From Isoetes taiwanensis (Eukaryota > Streptophyta > Lycopodiopsida > Isoetales > Isoetaceae), in the NCBI GenBank assembly GCA_021234155.1, contig JAJEKV010000020.1, positions 20,635,018 to 20,699,017 on the forward strand: 64,000 nucleotides of DNA, given 5' to 3'. A program made the position numbers and the translations under genes. This document shows positions 1 through 12,640 of this stretch, one piece after another. Position 1 is the stretch's first letter. Every line of letters begins with the position of its first letter. The notes under the pieces were generated by a model that was not told the DNA's origin, searched no databases, and saw only the letters and a program-made list of their open reading frames with translations.

Positions 1-1579
1 CATTGCTCACAGGCTGATTATCCTCAAATCAGAGTGTGCCTGCTTTCGGAAGTTTTGGGCATTCTTGTTTTGGAAGCCCAATTACAGGCCTATTACAGGC
101 GGAATCAGACCCATTGCAGACCGATTAGACTCACATTTCATTGATTCCTTTATTGGATTGCAAGATTTCATTGATTCCTTTATTGGATTGCAAGTCTGTT
201 ACAAGTTTACAGTCCGATTCTTTTATTGGTTTACAGTCTGTTGCAAGTTTACAAGTTATTGGATTAGATCCGAACAGATTGGTGTTCTTCAGATTGGCCT
301 TGATGTATCAGAATGGAATGAAGAATGAATGGCCGGAATGGGAGCAATAGGAGCGCAATGAAGACTGAATTCAGAATGGATTGATGACTGAGCAGACCGA
401 ATGGGCAGGAGCGGAATCCAAAATCGAGCAAGGGTCATATCAGAATTCGATTCATTTGTAGAGTTTCTTCCACCAATCACAGCTGCCCGGATTCCATCAA
501 ACAAGCTCATGTGAATGTGTTTTCCTCCCAGCTGAATCCTCCCAGCTGAGTAAGCCCTGAATCAGCTGGGCCAAATTTCGTGGGTCAGCTCGCGCGCCAT
601 GAACGGCACGATGCTGAACCCCAAATTATAAGCAGCTGAATCTTGGGCCAGCGCGTTATCAGCGCGGGATATTTTTAGAGCCATGTGAACGGCCCATGAG
701 TACGGGTATCTGGTTCTTGTTATGGGGAAAAGTTGAAAAGTGGAAAAGTTAGAAAGTGGAAAAGTTACAGATCTGATCCCTATAATTATATCTGAAGTTA
801 TGTCTATGCTATTTTTTAATTGGTTGTGGTCTATCATGACATTTTGCCACATCTAGTAAAAAAAAAAGTGGACAAGCGTCAGGTGCCTATGGCATGAACT
901 GTCAGTCTTCATCCCAGAAAAGTTGTTCCAGCTGAGTGGGAACATTTCATTATTTTTGTTGCAATCTAGAGACAGAGTAACAGATCTGGGAAAAGAACAG
1001 TGCAAGAGAGCGCATTCATCTAAATTTTGGTCAGCCTTCCTTTGTCCACAAGATCCAAGTACTTGGACCATGTATTAAGCATACGAGTTGAATAAATGAA
1101 TGAGCAGTTAAGCTTCATCCGGGGAAAAGAACAAAGGAAAACGGACCTCTTCCACCAAAGAGCTTCATCTACAGCAAAATCCATGGAAAAGTCTGACCCA
1201 GTCTATGGATTTGCAAGCCCATTATTTTGTGTAAATCAATGCTTATTCCCCTGATCATGCATCCCGATTAGTTTTCCTATCTTCCAAATCTCTGTTGCTT
1301 GACATCACTGCCATAGCCATAGCCATAGCTCTCAAGGGCTTTAAAACCCATGAATCCGGAGGGCGGAAGAAAAAGGATTCATGAACTAGATGACACAGAA
1401 ATGGCAGAAAAATAAAGCTCGTTCTTAAGAAATGTATGGATTAGGCATGATTTTTTATGATTTTGACTGCCAGATCTTATTCCCGTAGTGTGTGGGCTGT
1501 GAGCTGGCTGGCCACTGCAGCATGGTTGGAAAAAAATGGGTCGGATTTTTGGGATTGAATACGAGAGACAGAGACAGAA
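1..1579. other. Non-coding stretch, no gene recognised
   Basis: No reading frame here resembles a known protein. The only structure I can see is a short tandem duplication at 135-194 (separate entry) and low-complexity A-rich tracts. The stretch ends at the TTA that flanks the transposon starting at 1583. Confidence 0.5.
135..194 (+). repeat. Two-copy 30-bp tandem repeat
   Basis: Two adjacent copies of a 30-bp unit (135-164 and 165-194) that begins ATTTCATTGATTCC and ends GGATTGCAAG. The copies look identical, so the duplication is recent. Related TTATTGG-containing fragments continue to about 270. No coding role is apparent. Confidence 0.8.
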
Positions 1580-1772
1580 TTAGGCCTTTTTTCCACATCA
1601 GTCTTATTTTATGGCTGTCTTATTGTTATAAGACATCCTTTTGGGTTCCACGTCACCTATATGACATGTCTTAAAAAAAATAGTTTTCCACTACTTTAAT
1701 ATAAGACATGTCTTATTCACATAAGACATAGTCTTATAATCACGGTTTTCCACTATGCAAAATATTCACTGT

Positions 1773-1860
1773 ATGTACACTGGAGTTTGAACAGAGCAAG
1801 ATATTAAACAGAGATTATGTACACTGGAGTTTGAACAGAGCAAGATATTAAACAGAGATG
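1773..1860. repeat. Two-copy 44-bp tandem repeat inside the 1583-2564 transposon
   Basis: The unit starting ATGTACACTGGAGTTTGAAC is present at 1773-1816 and again at 1817-1860 with almost no change. It lies inside the PIF/Harbinger-like element and is probably a replication-slippage duplication. Confidence 0.8.
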
Positions 1861-2034
1861 CAAGATATTCACATAAAGTAAAGCAAGAAATTGAAAGAGA
1901 GTAATAGAAGAAAAAATTTGAAAAACAGTAACAGAGGAGATCTGGATGTTCGAATCAGCTGCTATTCAATCAGAATTAAAAAAAAAGGATGGCTGGCTTT
2001 AAAAAGGACGCTGGCTTGAAGACGAACATGCAAA

Positions 2035-2240
2035 AGAGACCTATTTGCATGTTTCTGACCTATTTGCATGTTGCTGCTTGAAGAATCCGACCTATTTACA
2101 TGTTTCCGACCTATTTGCATGTTGCTCCTTGAAGAATCCGAACCTGCTTGAAGATTGTGGCCTTGAATCCGAACCTGCTTGAAGATTCTGGGCTTGAAGA
2201 ATCCGAACCTGCTTGAAGAATCTGATTTTCGACCTGCTTC
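2035..2240. repeat. Degenerate short tandem repeats in transposon interior
   Basis: Two motifs alternate: CCTATTTGCATGTTnC (four or more copies, 2040-2125) and a CTTGAAGAwTCyGAACCTG motif (several copies, 2130-2222). They give apparent open frames on both strands that are only products of the repeat. Confidence 0.7.
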
Positions 2241-2567
2241 TGGCTTCAAAAATCACGCTTTCGATCTGCTGGACGGTTCTGGGCTTGAACGAACCTGGAC
2301 TGCTGCAAGAACCCGATTGATGAAATATCTCTTTTTTGCGACACCCTTGGATTGCGGCGAAAAAGAACTGTGATTGGTGCAAGAATGCTCTCTTATTTTG
2401 TGGCGGGGAAATCCCCCGGAAGAAAATGAGACTGCAAGATTGTACGGAAGAGCTTTAAGACATGTCTTAAACATTGCCGTGGAAAAACTCTCTTGTCTTA
2501 AATGCTGACTTGGACCAACCAAATTTAATAAAAAATAAGACAGTGTGGTCGTGGAAAAAGGGCCTTA

Positions 2568-4360
2568 GTTAGGAAGAGGAAAAAAATTAGAGTTGTTATC
2601 GGCTTTTGTCCAGAGACGACATTTCGTAAAGTTACCTGATGGAAGCGCCTCCAGCAGAATGCACCCTACCCTATTGTTGAAGTCTCCTCTTCCTGAACAT
2701 TTTTCCTCTCCCTACAAATCTACAACGAACCTCCTGCTCCTCCTTCTCCAGGTGAGCATTTTTTGCAGAGTCGAATTAACACGTGGATGTATTTACATGC
2801 TCATCACATCCCCATTTTGCAATTTCTTACGTGGATGTTTACATGCTCAGCACATCCCCATTTTGCAATTTCTTGCTTTCTGACCCCAAACACAAGGAAA
2901 TCCTTGTATCTCTGTTGATAAAAATGTTCTGTACCTCTTCCAACTCAAAATGCTAATTTATTAGATGTCGAAGGAGATGATTTTGATTGGAGAACTTGCA
3001 AACGTTAGAGATGGAGGAAACTTGGGTCATTTTCTTAGGCAGGCCCGACAAAGCACTTCTCACTAATCACAATCTAAAATTCTTTCATAAAATATTGATA
3101 CTCACTTTCTAAATCCTATTGCTTGAAAATATATTTTTATCTTATTTATGTGTGTACCCTAAACTTGTTTCTAAGTCTTACCTTGCTAAAGCCTTCTCGT
3201 GTGCCTTTGCTAGTTATATACGATAACAGCCACATAATAACCTAAAATTAATGCGAGCGTCTAGAATTAATTCTGTCCTCTTTTTGTATGCATTCTATTT
3301 CTGTTCTGTTGCATGTTTTCTTTTTCAGGCATTCTTGAATTGAAGCTAGAGGAGGAGCGCACAGATCAGGCCGATTTTGAAGCGATTTTCTCTACTGTTG
3401 TTTGTTTTTTTGATGCCAGCGGACCCCTTAGATACGAGCGCCTGATTTTGTGCACTGTATTTTGTTTGCTGATCAAACCCTTAAAAAGCTGAGGAGGGAA
3501 GGAATCCAGCGCCCATCCGGCTTGCAGGCTACAATCGAGCTTGGCAAGCTCGCCAGAAGATGGAATAGTATTCTTTGGCCTCATAGACGCAGCATGCCAT
3601 AGAATCAGTTATGCCAGCATCGGTTATGCCATAGAATCCAGCGCCTGTTGTTTGTTTCTTCTCTGATGCCAGCATCGTTTACGCCATAGCCTGATTTTGT
3701 GCTGATCAAACCCTTTGAATCCAGCAGAGGGAAGGATTTTTGTGGATCTGCCATATTGTGTACTGTATAATATTTTGTGGAAAGCAGAGGGTTAATACTT
3801 TGTGGAAAGCAGAGGGTTAATACAGCAGAAGGATCAAACCGTTAGAATCCAGCGGTTATGCCATAGAATCCAACGCCGGATTTTATGTACTGTATAATAT
3901 TTTGCTTAGGTATAATATTTCGTAATACAATTTTTGTTTCTGCTTGCATTTTGATTCAACATTTTGATTCAAGTTTGAATATGCAGGGACAAGCCAAGAA
4001 AACAAACCAAGAAGATCTAAAGATCCGAAATCTGTCCTTGTTTATTTCTGAGTTCTGCTGTTGCAAGCTTGCCTTCTTAGAAGGTAAAATAATGTTATCT
4101 ACTACTATTGTAAATTGTACTTAGAATTGTAAATTTTGATGGTTGGACAATGCCGAATCCACATAATGGCACTTCCCTCCGTGCCTCTCATAGTTCTAAT
4201 TGTGATTTTGCATCATAATGGTTCTGCATCATAATCTTGAAAAAAATCTATTCCCTGTTCATTAGAGCAACCATAAAAATAGTTCTTTTGCTACTATAGT
4301 ACATTTTAATTTCGTAACATATGAATATCATATCTATGTCTTCCATTTGCCCTGTTACAG
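2568..4360. other. Intron or intergenic sequence upstream of the WARS exons
   Basis: No upstream exon of the Trp-tRNA synthetase (HIGH or KMSKS part) can be found here. The stretch has repeated phrases built around GAATCCAGCG and ATGCCATAGAATCC (about 3480-3880) and a direct duplication of a TTTGTGGAAAGCAGAGGG unit near 3773-3818. It may be intron if the synthetase gene continues leftwards out of the window. Confidence 0.4.
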
Positions 4361-5406
4361 AATGGAATTTGACAATGCTGAGCGGCCGGAATGCAATAAT
4401 CTGCTGACTATTTATCACTTGGTTTCTGGGAAAACAAAGCAGGTCTTAGACCAAATTGGCTAAGCTGTCTACTTAAGTTGCTGTTCACAAGTTGCATGTC
4501 GTTCATTGCATTTGTAATACCATTCGGTAATAATTTATGGATTTATGTAGCATCTAGTTGCACTGCCATGAATTCTTCATACTCTAGGAATGTTCATGTT
4601 CTCCTGCAGTGTTCACCAGTCCTGCACAACAGCTAAAAATAATGAATTAAGTGACTTAAATTATTGCTCAACAGCCGTGCATCTGTGACGACTTGCTCCA
4701 TTACTGCAGGAAGTGGCAAGTGAATGCAAGGATATGACCTGGGGCCAATTTAAGCCATTGCTTATTGATGCACTGGTGGAACATTTAGGTCCTATACAGG
4801 TATGGTTCTGGTAATTATTGCTACATGCTATTGGACAATTAAAGCAGACAAAGGACATAGGAGCCATGTTATGTAACGGTGTTAGATTTCCAGCCCGCCT
4901 TTGTCTTTCATACCATGTTGGAAAATTGAATGGACTGGCTGAGTATGATATATTCTAAAAGCGTCTATGCATGAGAATGGCAGCTTTATGCATATGGAGT
5001 GGTTCCCATAGACCCTTACATCTGGTAGGTGCAGCATGCTTGCAGGACTCTATTACATGTTCTAAGCAAGCTGATTTCCCATACCATGAAACACCAATAA
5101 TTTCAATTTCCTTCTGCTATTAGCCACTTAGCTGGTTGCCTGTGCAGAATTGGGTCCAGGGTCCACCTTATGTCATTTTTATCTAACTTATTTGAATTAG
5201 ATACTACATAAAGTTGTCGCTAGCATTCAGTAGTAATTCAAACATGGATTGACTTTTCTGCCTGGTAACAGAAGCTGTATGACGAAATAAATCAGGATCC
5301 TGCATATATTGATGGAGTATTAAAGGATGGTGCAAACAAGGCAAATGAGATGGCAAATGCCACCCTAAAGGACGTGCTAAGTGCAATGGGGTTTTCAATG
5401 CCATAG
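4361..5406 (+). CDS. Organellar-type tryptophanyl-tRNA synthetase, last three exons
   Basis: Three exons in one frame match the C-terminal end of plastid/mitochondrial (bacterial-type) tryptophan--tRNA ligases, which charge tRNA-Trp in organelles. Exons are 4361-4442, 4710-4799 and 5272-5406, each bounded by AG and GT, with consistent phases and a TAG stop at 5404. Recognisable blocks are EFDNAERPECNNLLTIY (exon 1), CKDMTWGQFKP and HLGPIQ (exon 2) and YIDGVLKDGANKANEMA (exon 3), the usual family ending. The anticodon-side helices are covered; the Rossmann fold with HIGH and KMSKS motifs is absent from the 4.3 kb upstream in this window. Either the gene has a long intron reaching beyond the left edge or this is a 3' gene fragment. 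No frameshift is seen in the three exons, which favours a living gene. Confidence 0.8.
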
Positions 5407-5810
5407 GTCAAGTGACCAATTTAAAACAAGGCATTTTGTTTTAACTGGATTTAGACAAGATTAAGTGTGCGCGCAGGATACACTGATGATTGAAGAAATT
5501 TAGAACAAAGTTTCTGGAGGCAGCTTAAGAAGATTGCAAAAATGGCTATTTGGATCAAGATCAATGGAGGAATGTCTGTTCGATCAGGCAATCAACTGTT
5601 GTGATGGTCCTATCATTTAGTATACAGGAATTTTGAAATGTTCATTTTTTGAGTTGATGATATTACACAATTTATATTAGTTTCTTGGAAGAAAATTGAA
5701 GCATCATGATATATTATTCCAAGAAGTTTGTCATGTATATACCAACTGAATTCTGGATGGGGAACAACTGAACATAGTAACCAATTTGGCTAATGTCATA
5801 ACAAATACCC

Positions 5811-6088
5811 AAAATGGACGGATTCACCAAATAGCAGATAGATGTAGAGACCAGTGAGTTATGAATTAAAGGGAGGTGATAATCTTAGCGTGTGAATGTA
5901 GAGGGGTATGTCTTCTATGCAAGGATAAGGTAGAATAACATAGCTACCCAAAATGGACGGATTCACCAAATAGCAGATAGATGTAGAGACCAGTGAGTTA
6001 TGAATTAAAGGGAGTAGTGATAATCTTAGCGTGTGAATGTAGAGGGGTATGTCTTCTATGCAAGGATAAGGTAGAATAACATAGCTGA
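5811..6088. repeat. 139-bp tandem duplication
   Basis: A unit that starts AAAATGGACGGATTCACC and ends near AGAATAACATAGCT occurs at about 5811-5949 and again at 5950-6088. The copies differ by a few bases (for example an AGT insertion in the second copy), so the duplication is fairly recent. Confidence 0.85.
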
Positions 6089-6751
6089 GTGCAAAAAGGG
6101 CCATCTTGATAGGTAGAAATTTCTCCAATGCAAAGGTAGTATGAGGGTATGGTCACATGAACAGGTCGACATGAACTACTACTCATCGACATGAACACTA
6201 AAATTTCAAGAGGGTCACATGAAGATTAAGAGGAATCGGAGGGCTTGTTCTTCCCTGCTGATTTTTGGATCATTGCCAAGTGTCCTGAGTTTTGCCACGC
6301 GCTCATGTCCGAGGGATTCATGTTGACATGAATCCTTTCAACCGAGAAGAGAGACGGCGGAACGGATTGATGTCATCTTGGATCTCTTCATGTCAAAAAA
6401 TTAGCATGAGACCCTTTCAATTTCAGTTTTTGATGTCTGAGAGATGTCGACCTGACCTGTTCATGTGACCCGACCCTTATCTTCTATTGTTTATACCCAG
6501 GTACACAACAATTCATTTATTTAATGGTTACTATCACTGAAGTGTTTCATCTATTCATCATTTTTTTATATTATCTAGGGTAGGGCATATAGGCAGGTGC
6601 CCCAAATCCGGATCAACGTGGCCTTTAAAAATAATCTCCTTCCACATCCATGATGGAGGGATATAAAGCCACTTCCCAAAAGTCATGCATATGAGAAGAT
6701 TAGTTTCTGGATCAACTCCTAGTTTTTTTTGGAAACTCAACCACCTTTCGA

Positions 6752-7195
6752 TTATCTGTGTGCTTTGTGGCTTTTGCAACTGCCGAACATACCCAGCAGG
6801 GAAACTTGGATCACGCCTAGGATATCTTCGATGGAGGGCTGGACACGAGTCTTGACGCATTGCACCATCAAAGAGTATGATGCTTCTGTGAAAATGTAAC
6901 CTTCCCTTGAGTTGATTGAAGGTATAGGTGGATATGATCCAACAGAGTCTCCCTCATTCAAATGATTGTCATAATCACCACTGGGTGTTACATGGTCTTC
7001 ATCATCTACATCCTCAAAACCTGCTGCATTGTCAAGATTATCAAAAGCGAAATCACTTATAATTGCTTCTGAATCATATAGGGACGAATCAATGAAGATA
7101 TCATCTTCAACTCCCTCATACACGTTACGCTCCAAATCCATGAGATAATTAACAACGTCAAAGGAACCAAAGGTGAAATAGTCGATGGAAATCAC
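6752..7195 (-). other. Uncharacterised acidic open frame
   Basis: A 147-codon open frame on the minus strand codes for a strongly acidic protein, rich in Asp and Glu in its first 100 residues, followed by a short basic tail. I recognise no domain. A second minus-strand frame (6558-6860) overlaps the end and could be a frameshifted continuation. There is no clear splice context and no homology I can name, so this may be a transposon remnant or chance. It directly precedes (in its own direction) nothing else that looks coding. Confidence 0.2.
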
Positions 7196-7345
7196 GGCGA
7201 ACGGATGAATCCGTGGATGAAGGAAGAACTCGTATGAATGGTTTACTTGAAGAAAAAGCTTGGATGAATTCGTGGATGAAAGAAGAACTCAAAAGGACGA
7301 TCTACTTGAAGAAATAGCTCACTTTGAAATTTTATAGACATTTTG

Positions 7346-7723
7346 TGGAAACCTCCCCTAGTTTCTTTGGAAAGTTGGGGAGGTTTCCATAAAATATTTA
7401 AAAAAATAAAAAATAGTCATTAATGATGGATTGCTTCTCGTCATTAAGACGCACGAGGACCGAGATGGCACGGGGGCTAGTCTTGGTCTTCGTGCAAATT
7501 TGAAGAGCTTTTTTTTTCTTTTGTGGAAACCTCCCCACCTTTCCATGGAAACCTCCCCCGTTTCCTTAATTGGAAACCTCCCCAGGTCATCCAAGAAAGT
7601 TGGGGAGGTTTCCAGGGAAAGGTGGGGAGGTTTCCAGGAAAATGGGGGAGGTTTCCTGGGAAAGTTGGGGAGGTTTCCGGGGAAAGTTGGGGAGGTTTCC
7701 AGGGAAAGTTAGGGAGGTTTCCA
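7346..7723. repeat. Minisatellite with unit in both orientations
   Basis: The 12-bp core GGGGAGGTTTCC recurs every 21-22 bp on the plus strand at about 7377 and from 7602 to 7722 (six or more copies). Its reverse complement GGAAACCTCCCC is found at 7347, 7525, 7548 and 7571. The two orientations face each other twice (7346-7389 and 7524-7723), so the region can fold into long hairpins. The long open frames over it are repeat artefacts. Confidence 0.85.
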
Positions 7724-10514
7724 TTGGAGCCCAACCCAAATCGGGCGTAGAAAAAACCATCGTTTTTCTTCTGTCAAATAAAATAAATTCTTCCGTCAAA
7801 TATACTAATGTATTATATGGTGCTAATCTCTTTTTAATCTCTTTTAAGTTTGGTTTTTCAGATAAGTGGAAAACTTAATTGAGTTTTTGTTCAGGCACTT
7901 TTGCCCAAGGTTGTGGGGACTTTTCAGGCATACTTTTCATATAAATATGCATACTCGTGATACATTGTTTCTTTTGCTTGCCAAAAAACCTTTGTGGTGG
8001 ACGTAAATATCAAGCACATTGCAAAAAAAACTACAAAGTTGAGCGGAGCTGGCAGCAATTGGGACGCTATGTCAACGAGCAAAAAATGTAATGAATCAAA
8101 ATATTCAACGAAACAAACATGTATTGAACCAATATTGACGAAAGAAACGTCCACATTGCATAAACCTACAAAATTGAGGGGATCACAAGTCCCATAAAGC
8201 TATGGAGAGATAGCAAGTGAAGCGAGGTTATTGGTGTAATTTTCTGTCCCAGGGAACACTTGATTTTCTGGAAAAATAAGTGTGGGGTTCGCTAATCAAA
8301 TTATTAGGCAATTGGGATAATTTCTAGGGAAAATTACTTAAATGCCTTTATGTATTTTATTGAAATGCCTTTTGAAATTTTCAAAATGTCCGTCAATAAA
8401 ATACCATTATATTACAACTTACTTACCCTCAAATGCATTACAATTTACCAAAATGGCCTCCTAAGCAAATGGCTCGAAATGTTTGTTGACCCATATCAGG
8501 CTCAAGTTGGTGCCCAATTTGACCGTTGGGGTGAGGTGTAAGGGGCGTTAGTGGACATGCAAATTGGGCCACCGCCCAATTTTCGTCCAAACCGAAACAC
8601 ATTGAGACATTTTTTGGCGAATAAACAGGGCCAAATTGGGCAGTCTCCCAATTTCCCATTAGGGATCAGGTGCTAGGGGCATCTGCAGACTTGCAAAATG
8701 GGCGACCGCCCAATTTCCAAGAAGGTTTTTCTAGGAAACAAGAATCATGAGACGGTGAAACAAATATGTTGGGTGAAGAAGTGTGCAAAATGAAAATGTA
8801 TAGTATAGAAAAGAACCTCAAGAACATCAAAAGACCTTTCTCTCTAGCCACCATGATCAAACTAGCATGCACACTCTGGAACTTTCTCTCGTCGCCATAC
8901 ACCACTATAAAAATCTATGCTATCTACAACCCTGCAATGAAGATTATCCTACCCTATTATGCCTTTCTTATTTTGCATCATAAAGGGACAAGTTTCTACA
9001 AAAGGTACCAACTACCGTTTTATAATTTCTGGACATATACGGATCATTTTCTTCTCACGGAACTGCCGTGATACCAATAATGTTGCTATATTGCCCACAA
9101 TAATTTTGTGGATTCAAATACAGGTTCATCCAATGGCTAAGGCATCCATTTGTTATGTCTCAAAATCCTTCTTTGCGGGTCCACTTGCCTCCCCTTCCTG
9201 AAAATATAACTCTATAACTTGCTCTATGAGGCATAATGACATATATAGATGCAGTCAAGAAGTCTAATCCTCAATCCATGGCTAGAGGGAATTGCTATGA
9301 CTCATGAGTGAAATTATCCTAAGTTCTACCATGTTCCCATCCATCTCATCTGGATTCTAGAGCGTGGCATATGAGGTTAAAAGAGTTATTAGACCCCCTG
9401 CTCATGATGAGCCTGGATGGTGAATATATGGTGGACTACTATGATTCTTGTATGCTATATCTCTTTATTTATACATTATGCTATTAGTACGAATTTGACA
9501 TCCACCTATTACAAAGATATAATCATATTACAAGTGATATAAGATATGGTAATGTACAAGATGTCATACATGTATTAACTTAAAGATTATCTAGATCAAT
9601 GGCTGGAAGGTGCTATGTCTTTCCACATATCTACAATATGTTTTGGACTTTGCACAACTTTTTACCTTTTGCCGTTGGCATCCCAAGCATAATGATTAGC
9701 ATCTAATTTTTAGTACCTTGACGGATTGGCAGATCTGATTGCCAATGCTTAGTTAAGCAGTTTATGTAGTCCCCTCTAGTAGGCATCCACCATGATACAT
9801 AAATATGGTCATAATTTATAGCTTCTAGATAAAGAATAACATTTCCTCTATATACCATAACCAAATTGCTGTGTTATCATCTCTGAATCTGACTAAAACA
9901 ATCATACCCTTTGAAAGGATCAACTTCTTCAAGAAGCATCACTGGACACCCATCTGACGGGTCACAATAAGAAGGTAAAGGTCGCATAACCAAGGCAGCT
10001 TCATCGACCTCCAGAACAAATGCAACTTGACTGGAGGACCTTGCCTTGTTTGTGGCCAACATGTATCATTTCGAGGACATCCTGAAGCAACATCTTCCAA
10101 TGAGACAAGAAGTTGGCTCCAATACTCAACACTTGTTGTATACGGCTTTGCAAACAAACTATCTTCTTGATTTTTTATATGTCCTTCCATAAGAAGATGT
10201 ATTTATTGATGCTATCGTTCAAGCCATGGAGACCTTTTAATGTTGTTCTTGGAGCAATGTTTTGTGGCACACCAAATAGTATCGTTGATTGACCAATTCC
10301 ATCCTCTTTCCACATTCTGCCCTTTTGGTTTACAATTGACTTCTTATTTGAGACACTAGATGTTTCTATATATTTTTTAGCCCTTCCCCTATTTTTTGTG
10401 CTTGTTATAGTGGTTTTCCTTCTGGTTACAGGGAACATGTCTTATTCTTGAACCAGCTATAGTGAAGGTTCACTGCAATGGGGTCATTCATATCATATCT
10501 AGATCATAAATAAT
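7724..10514. other. Non-coding stretch with a diverged duplication
   Basis: Nothing recognisable as a gene. A diverged pair of about 75 bp lies at roughly 8510-8585 and 8645-8720, both containing an ACCGCCCAATTT motif that is also partly palindromic (AAATTGGGC...GCCCAATTT). Minus-strand open frames at 9877-10438 could not be assigned to a family. Confidence 0.45.
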
Positions 10515-11760
10515 GGGCTAGACATAGATTTCACTCTAGGCAACTCCCTTGTCAAATTCTATGCCAAATGTGGTAGCTTAGAAGAATCGTGTAAAGTTTT
10601 TGACAGATTGTTAGTTTCTATGCCAAATGTGGTAGCTTAAAGGAATCAGTCAAAAGAACGTCTTTTATTACTTGTACCACTTCACTGAATGGGAGGAGCT
10701 ATTGTTAACCTTTATGTAGAAACATTTACATCTTTCGTAGATCCTCAAAAGAACAATACTTTGTGTGGAAGTCATTATTTTATACACGATGCGGCAAAAG
10801 AAGATTAGAAATATGAGGTACTTGAGATCTTCAAGGTCCAAAATTGAACTATTGCAGAATTCAATAAGGAGAATGAAATAGTGGCATTTAAAGACAAATA
10901 GATTGCTAAATTTGATGGGCACTCTAATCCATGAAACTGGAAATGTCAATGACATCCTATTTCCACCATCCACATCTTATGGATGCATCCATATAAAAAA
11001 CTAGCAGAACTGCAGGGTTGGGAAAGAAGGCTAGGCAGTTTGGCTCGCGTTGGTTTTTTCGTCCGTGGTTTTTTCGCGTTGGCATCACTTTTATTAGTGT
11101 TCTCAGTGCCTGTGCTAGCATTCGAGATATGGAACAAGGAAAGAAGATCCACGCATTGATCAAGACAAATGGATGTGAAACAGATACTTTTATTCATAGT
11201 GCACTGTGGGGGTATAAATGATGCACGTAAATTATTTGATAGGATATCCTCATGTGATGTGGTTGTATGGAATACGATCATAACTGCATACTGTCAGCAT
11301 AGGGATGCAAAAGAATCCATTATGTTGTTCAAGAGCATGCAGCAAAAAGGCGCAAAACCTAATAAAGTTACTTTTGTTGCCATTCTTTCTGCATGCAACC
11401 ATGGAGGATTATTAGATGAAGGATATCACCAGGTTCTTACCATGGCTTCAGAACATGGCATCGTCCATGTGAGCTTCATTATGCTTGTGTTATCGATCTC
11501 CTTGGCCATGCTGGATGGGTTGATCTGGAAACCTTATTCAAGGAATGCCATTTGAAGCATCCATTGTGGTATGGAAATCTTTTCTTTGGGCATGTAGGGT
11601 TGATTTTAATTCAGAATTAGCAGAACATGTTTTGGACTTTGTGATCGACTTGTCAAGAGGTAATGGGAGCCTTTGTTCTGTTATCGAACATTTATGCACG
11701 AGCTGGAAATTAATCAGAAAGATGGATGAAGAGATGCAGTCAATACAGCAGATCCCATAA
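10515..11760 (+). pseudogene. PPR protein gene remnant (PLS type)
   Basis: Pieces of a pentatricopeptide repeat protein, a family of organellar RNA-editing and processing factors, are spread over three frames. At about 10515-10612 the translation includes LGNSLVKFYAKCGSLEES. At 11088-11205 it reads FISVLSACASIRDMEQGKKI, and at 11217-11440 it carries DARKLFDRISSCDVVVWNTI and PNKVTFVAILSACNHGG. All are standard P-L-S repeat phrases in the correct order. The segment between 10630 and 11070 has no PPR coding and seems to be an insertion or degraded part. Frame changes at about 11210, 11430 and 11545 and the missing start make this a pseudogene. The tail near 11545-11600 (VVWKSFLWACR) corresponds to the repeat before the usual E motif. 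Confidence 0.8.
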
Positions 11761-12640
11761 AGTAAAGAATTCTTGCTGATAGTAAAGATGAGGTGGCACC
11801 TTCATCCTTCATAAGGGCAGTAAATGTCAGTAATGCTACCATAGTGCATTTAGCCGCTCAAGAAGTCAAACACGTTCCTTATGAATATGGAACCATACAA
11901 GGCTTAAAGTCAGGGTTATTATTTCTCGAGCAGGGTCTTGTAGTAGAATTTTGAAACCTTCAAGAAGGCATACTTGGTAAGTACGTTAATCTGAAAAGGC
12001 TATATGGTGTCTCGGGGATACGGGGAGAAGCCATAGGGGAGGGTGTCCATTGGCTGTAGCAAATAATCTAAGTGGCAGTCATGTTAACGTCCCAAAGGCT
12101 ATTGAATGCATTCCACATGGCAGTATCCCAAGCAGATACCCTATGTGGCAAGCCTTGTCACATGCCAAGCCGGCAATGCCACCTCAATTTATGATGTTTC
12201 AGAGTGGTGGTACCACCATGTATAATATGCTATCCAAATTAACCTAATGATAGCTGCAAATTTACAGTTTTAGACACAATACTATTCACATTAGGGGAAT
12301 CCCGTTTTCTTCATGCCATATGCTGCGTCGAGCAAATTGGCATAATGAAGACCTATTACCATTTTAAAGGAACATGGCATAAGCAAGAGAGATATGATTA
12401 GACTCACGCTTGTAAGCAAAATATGAATATTTATTGACCATAAAAGGGGCCCTGTTTCCCTGTAAAGCTGGATCATTAGTTTCGTTGGTGTAAAGTTTTC
12501 ACTAGGTTGTCAATCCTTAGGTCCAGTATGCAGCATGAATGTTTTGCATGGCAGGAACTAGTTGAGTGTTCCTTACAGAAATTATATTGATCTTTGATGT
12601 AGGCATGTCGACTGCAACATTTTACTCCACCCATTTTTGG
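11761..12640. other. No recognisable gene
   Basis: Short open frames only. This lies between the PPR remnant and the GH17 fragment and shows no clear repeat structure. Confidence 0.4.

Larger units (their letters stand above)
1583..2564. mobile_element. PIF/Harbinger-like non-autonomous DNA transposon
   Basis: The left end reads GGCCTTTTTTCCAC and the reverse complement of the right end reads GGCCCTTTTTCCAC, with further similarity inward through a GTCTTATTTT motif. TTA lies directly outside both ends (1580-1582 and 2565-2567), which fits the 3-bp target duplication of PIF/Harbinger (Tourist) elements. The interior carries several copies of the palindrome AAGACATGTCTT and a degenerate tandem repeat, and no transposase. 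Length is about 980 bp, long for a MITE. A second, shorter relative lies at 50464-50851. Superfamily is inferred from TIR and TSD only. Confidence 0.7.

Noticed and set aside
7431-7799. Several overlapping long open frames rich in G-R-F-P and W-G-G-F-Q
   Set aside because: They are translations of the 21-22 bp minisatellite in all frames, not genes.
9877-10438. Minus-strand frames as a gene
   Set aside because: No recognisable domain, several frame changes, and no splice signals that join them.
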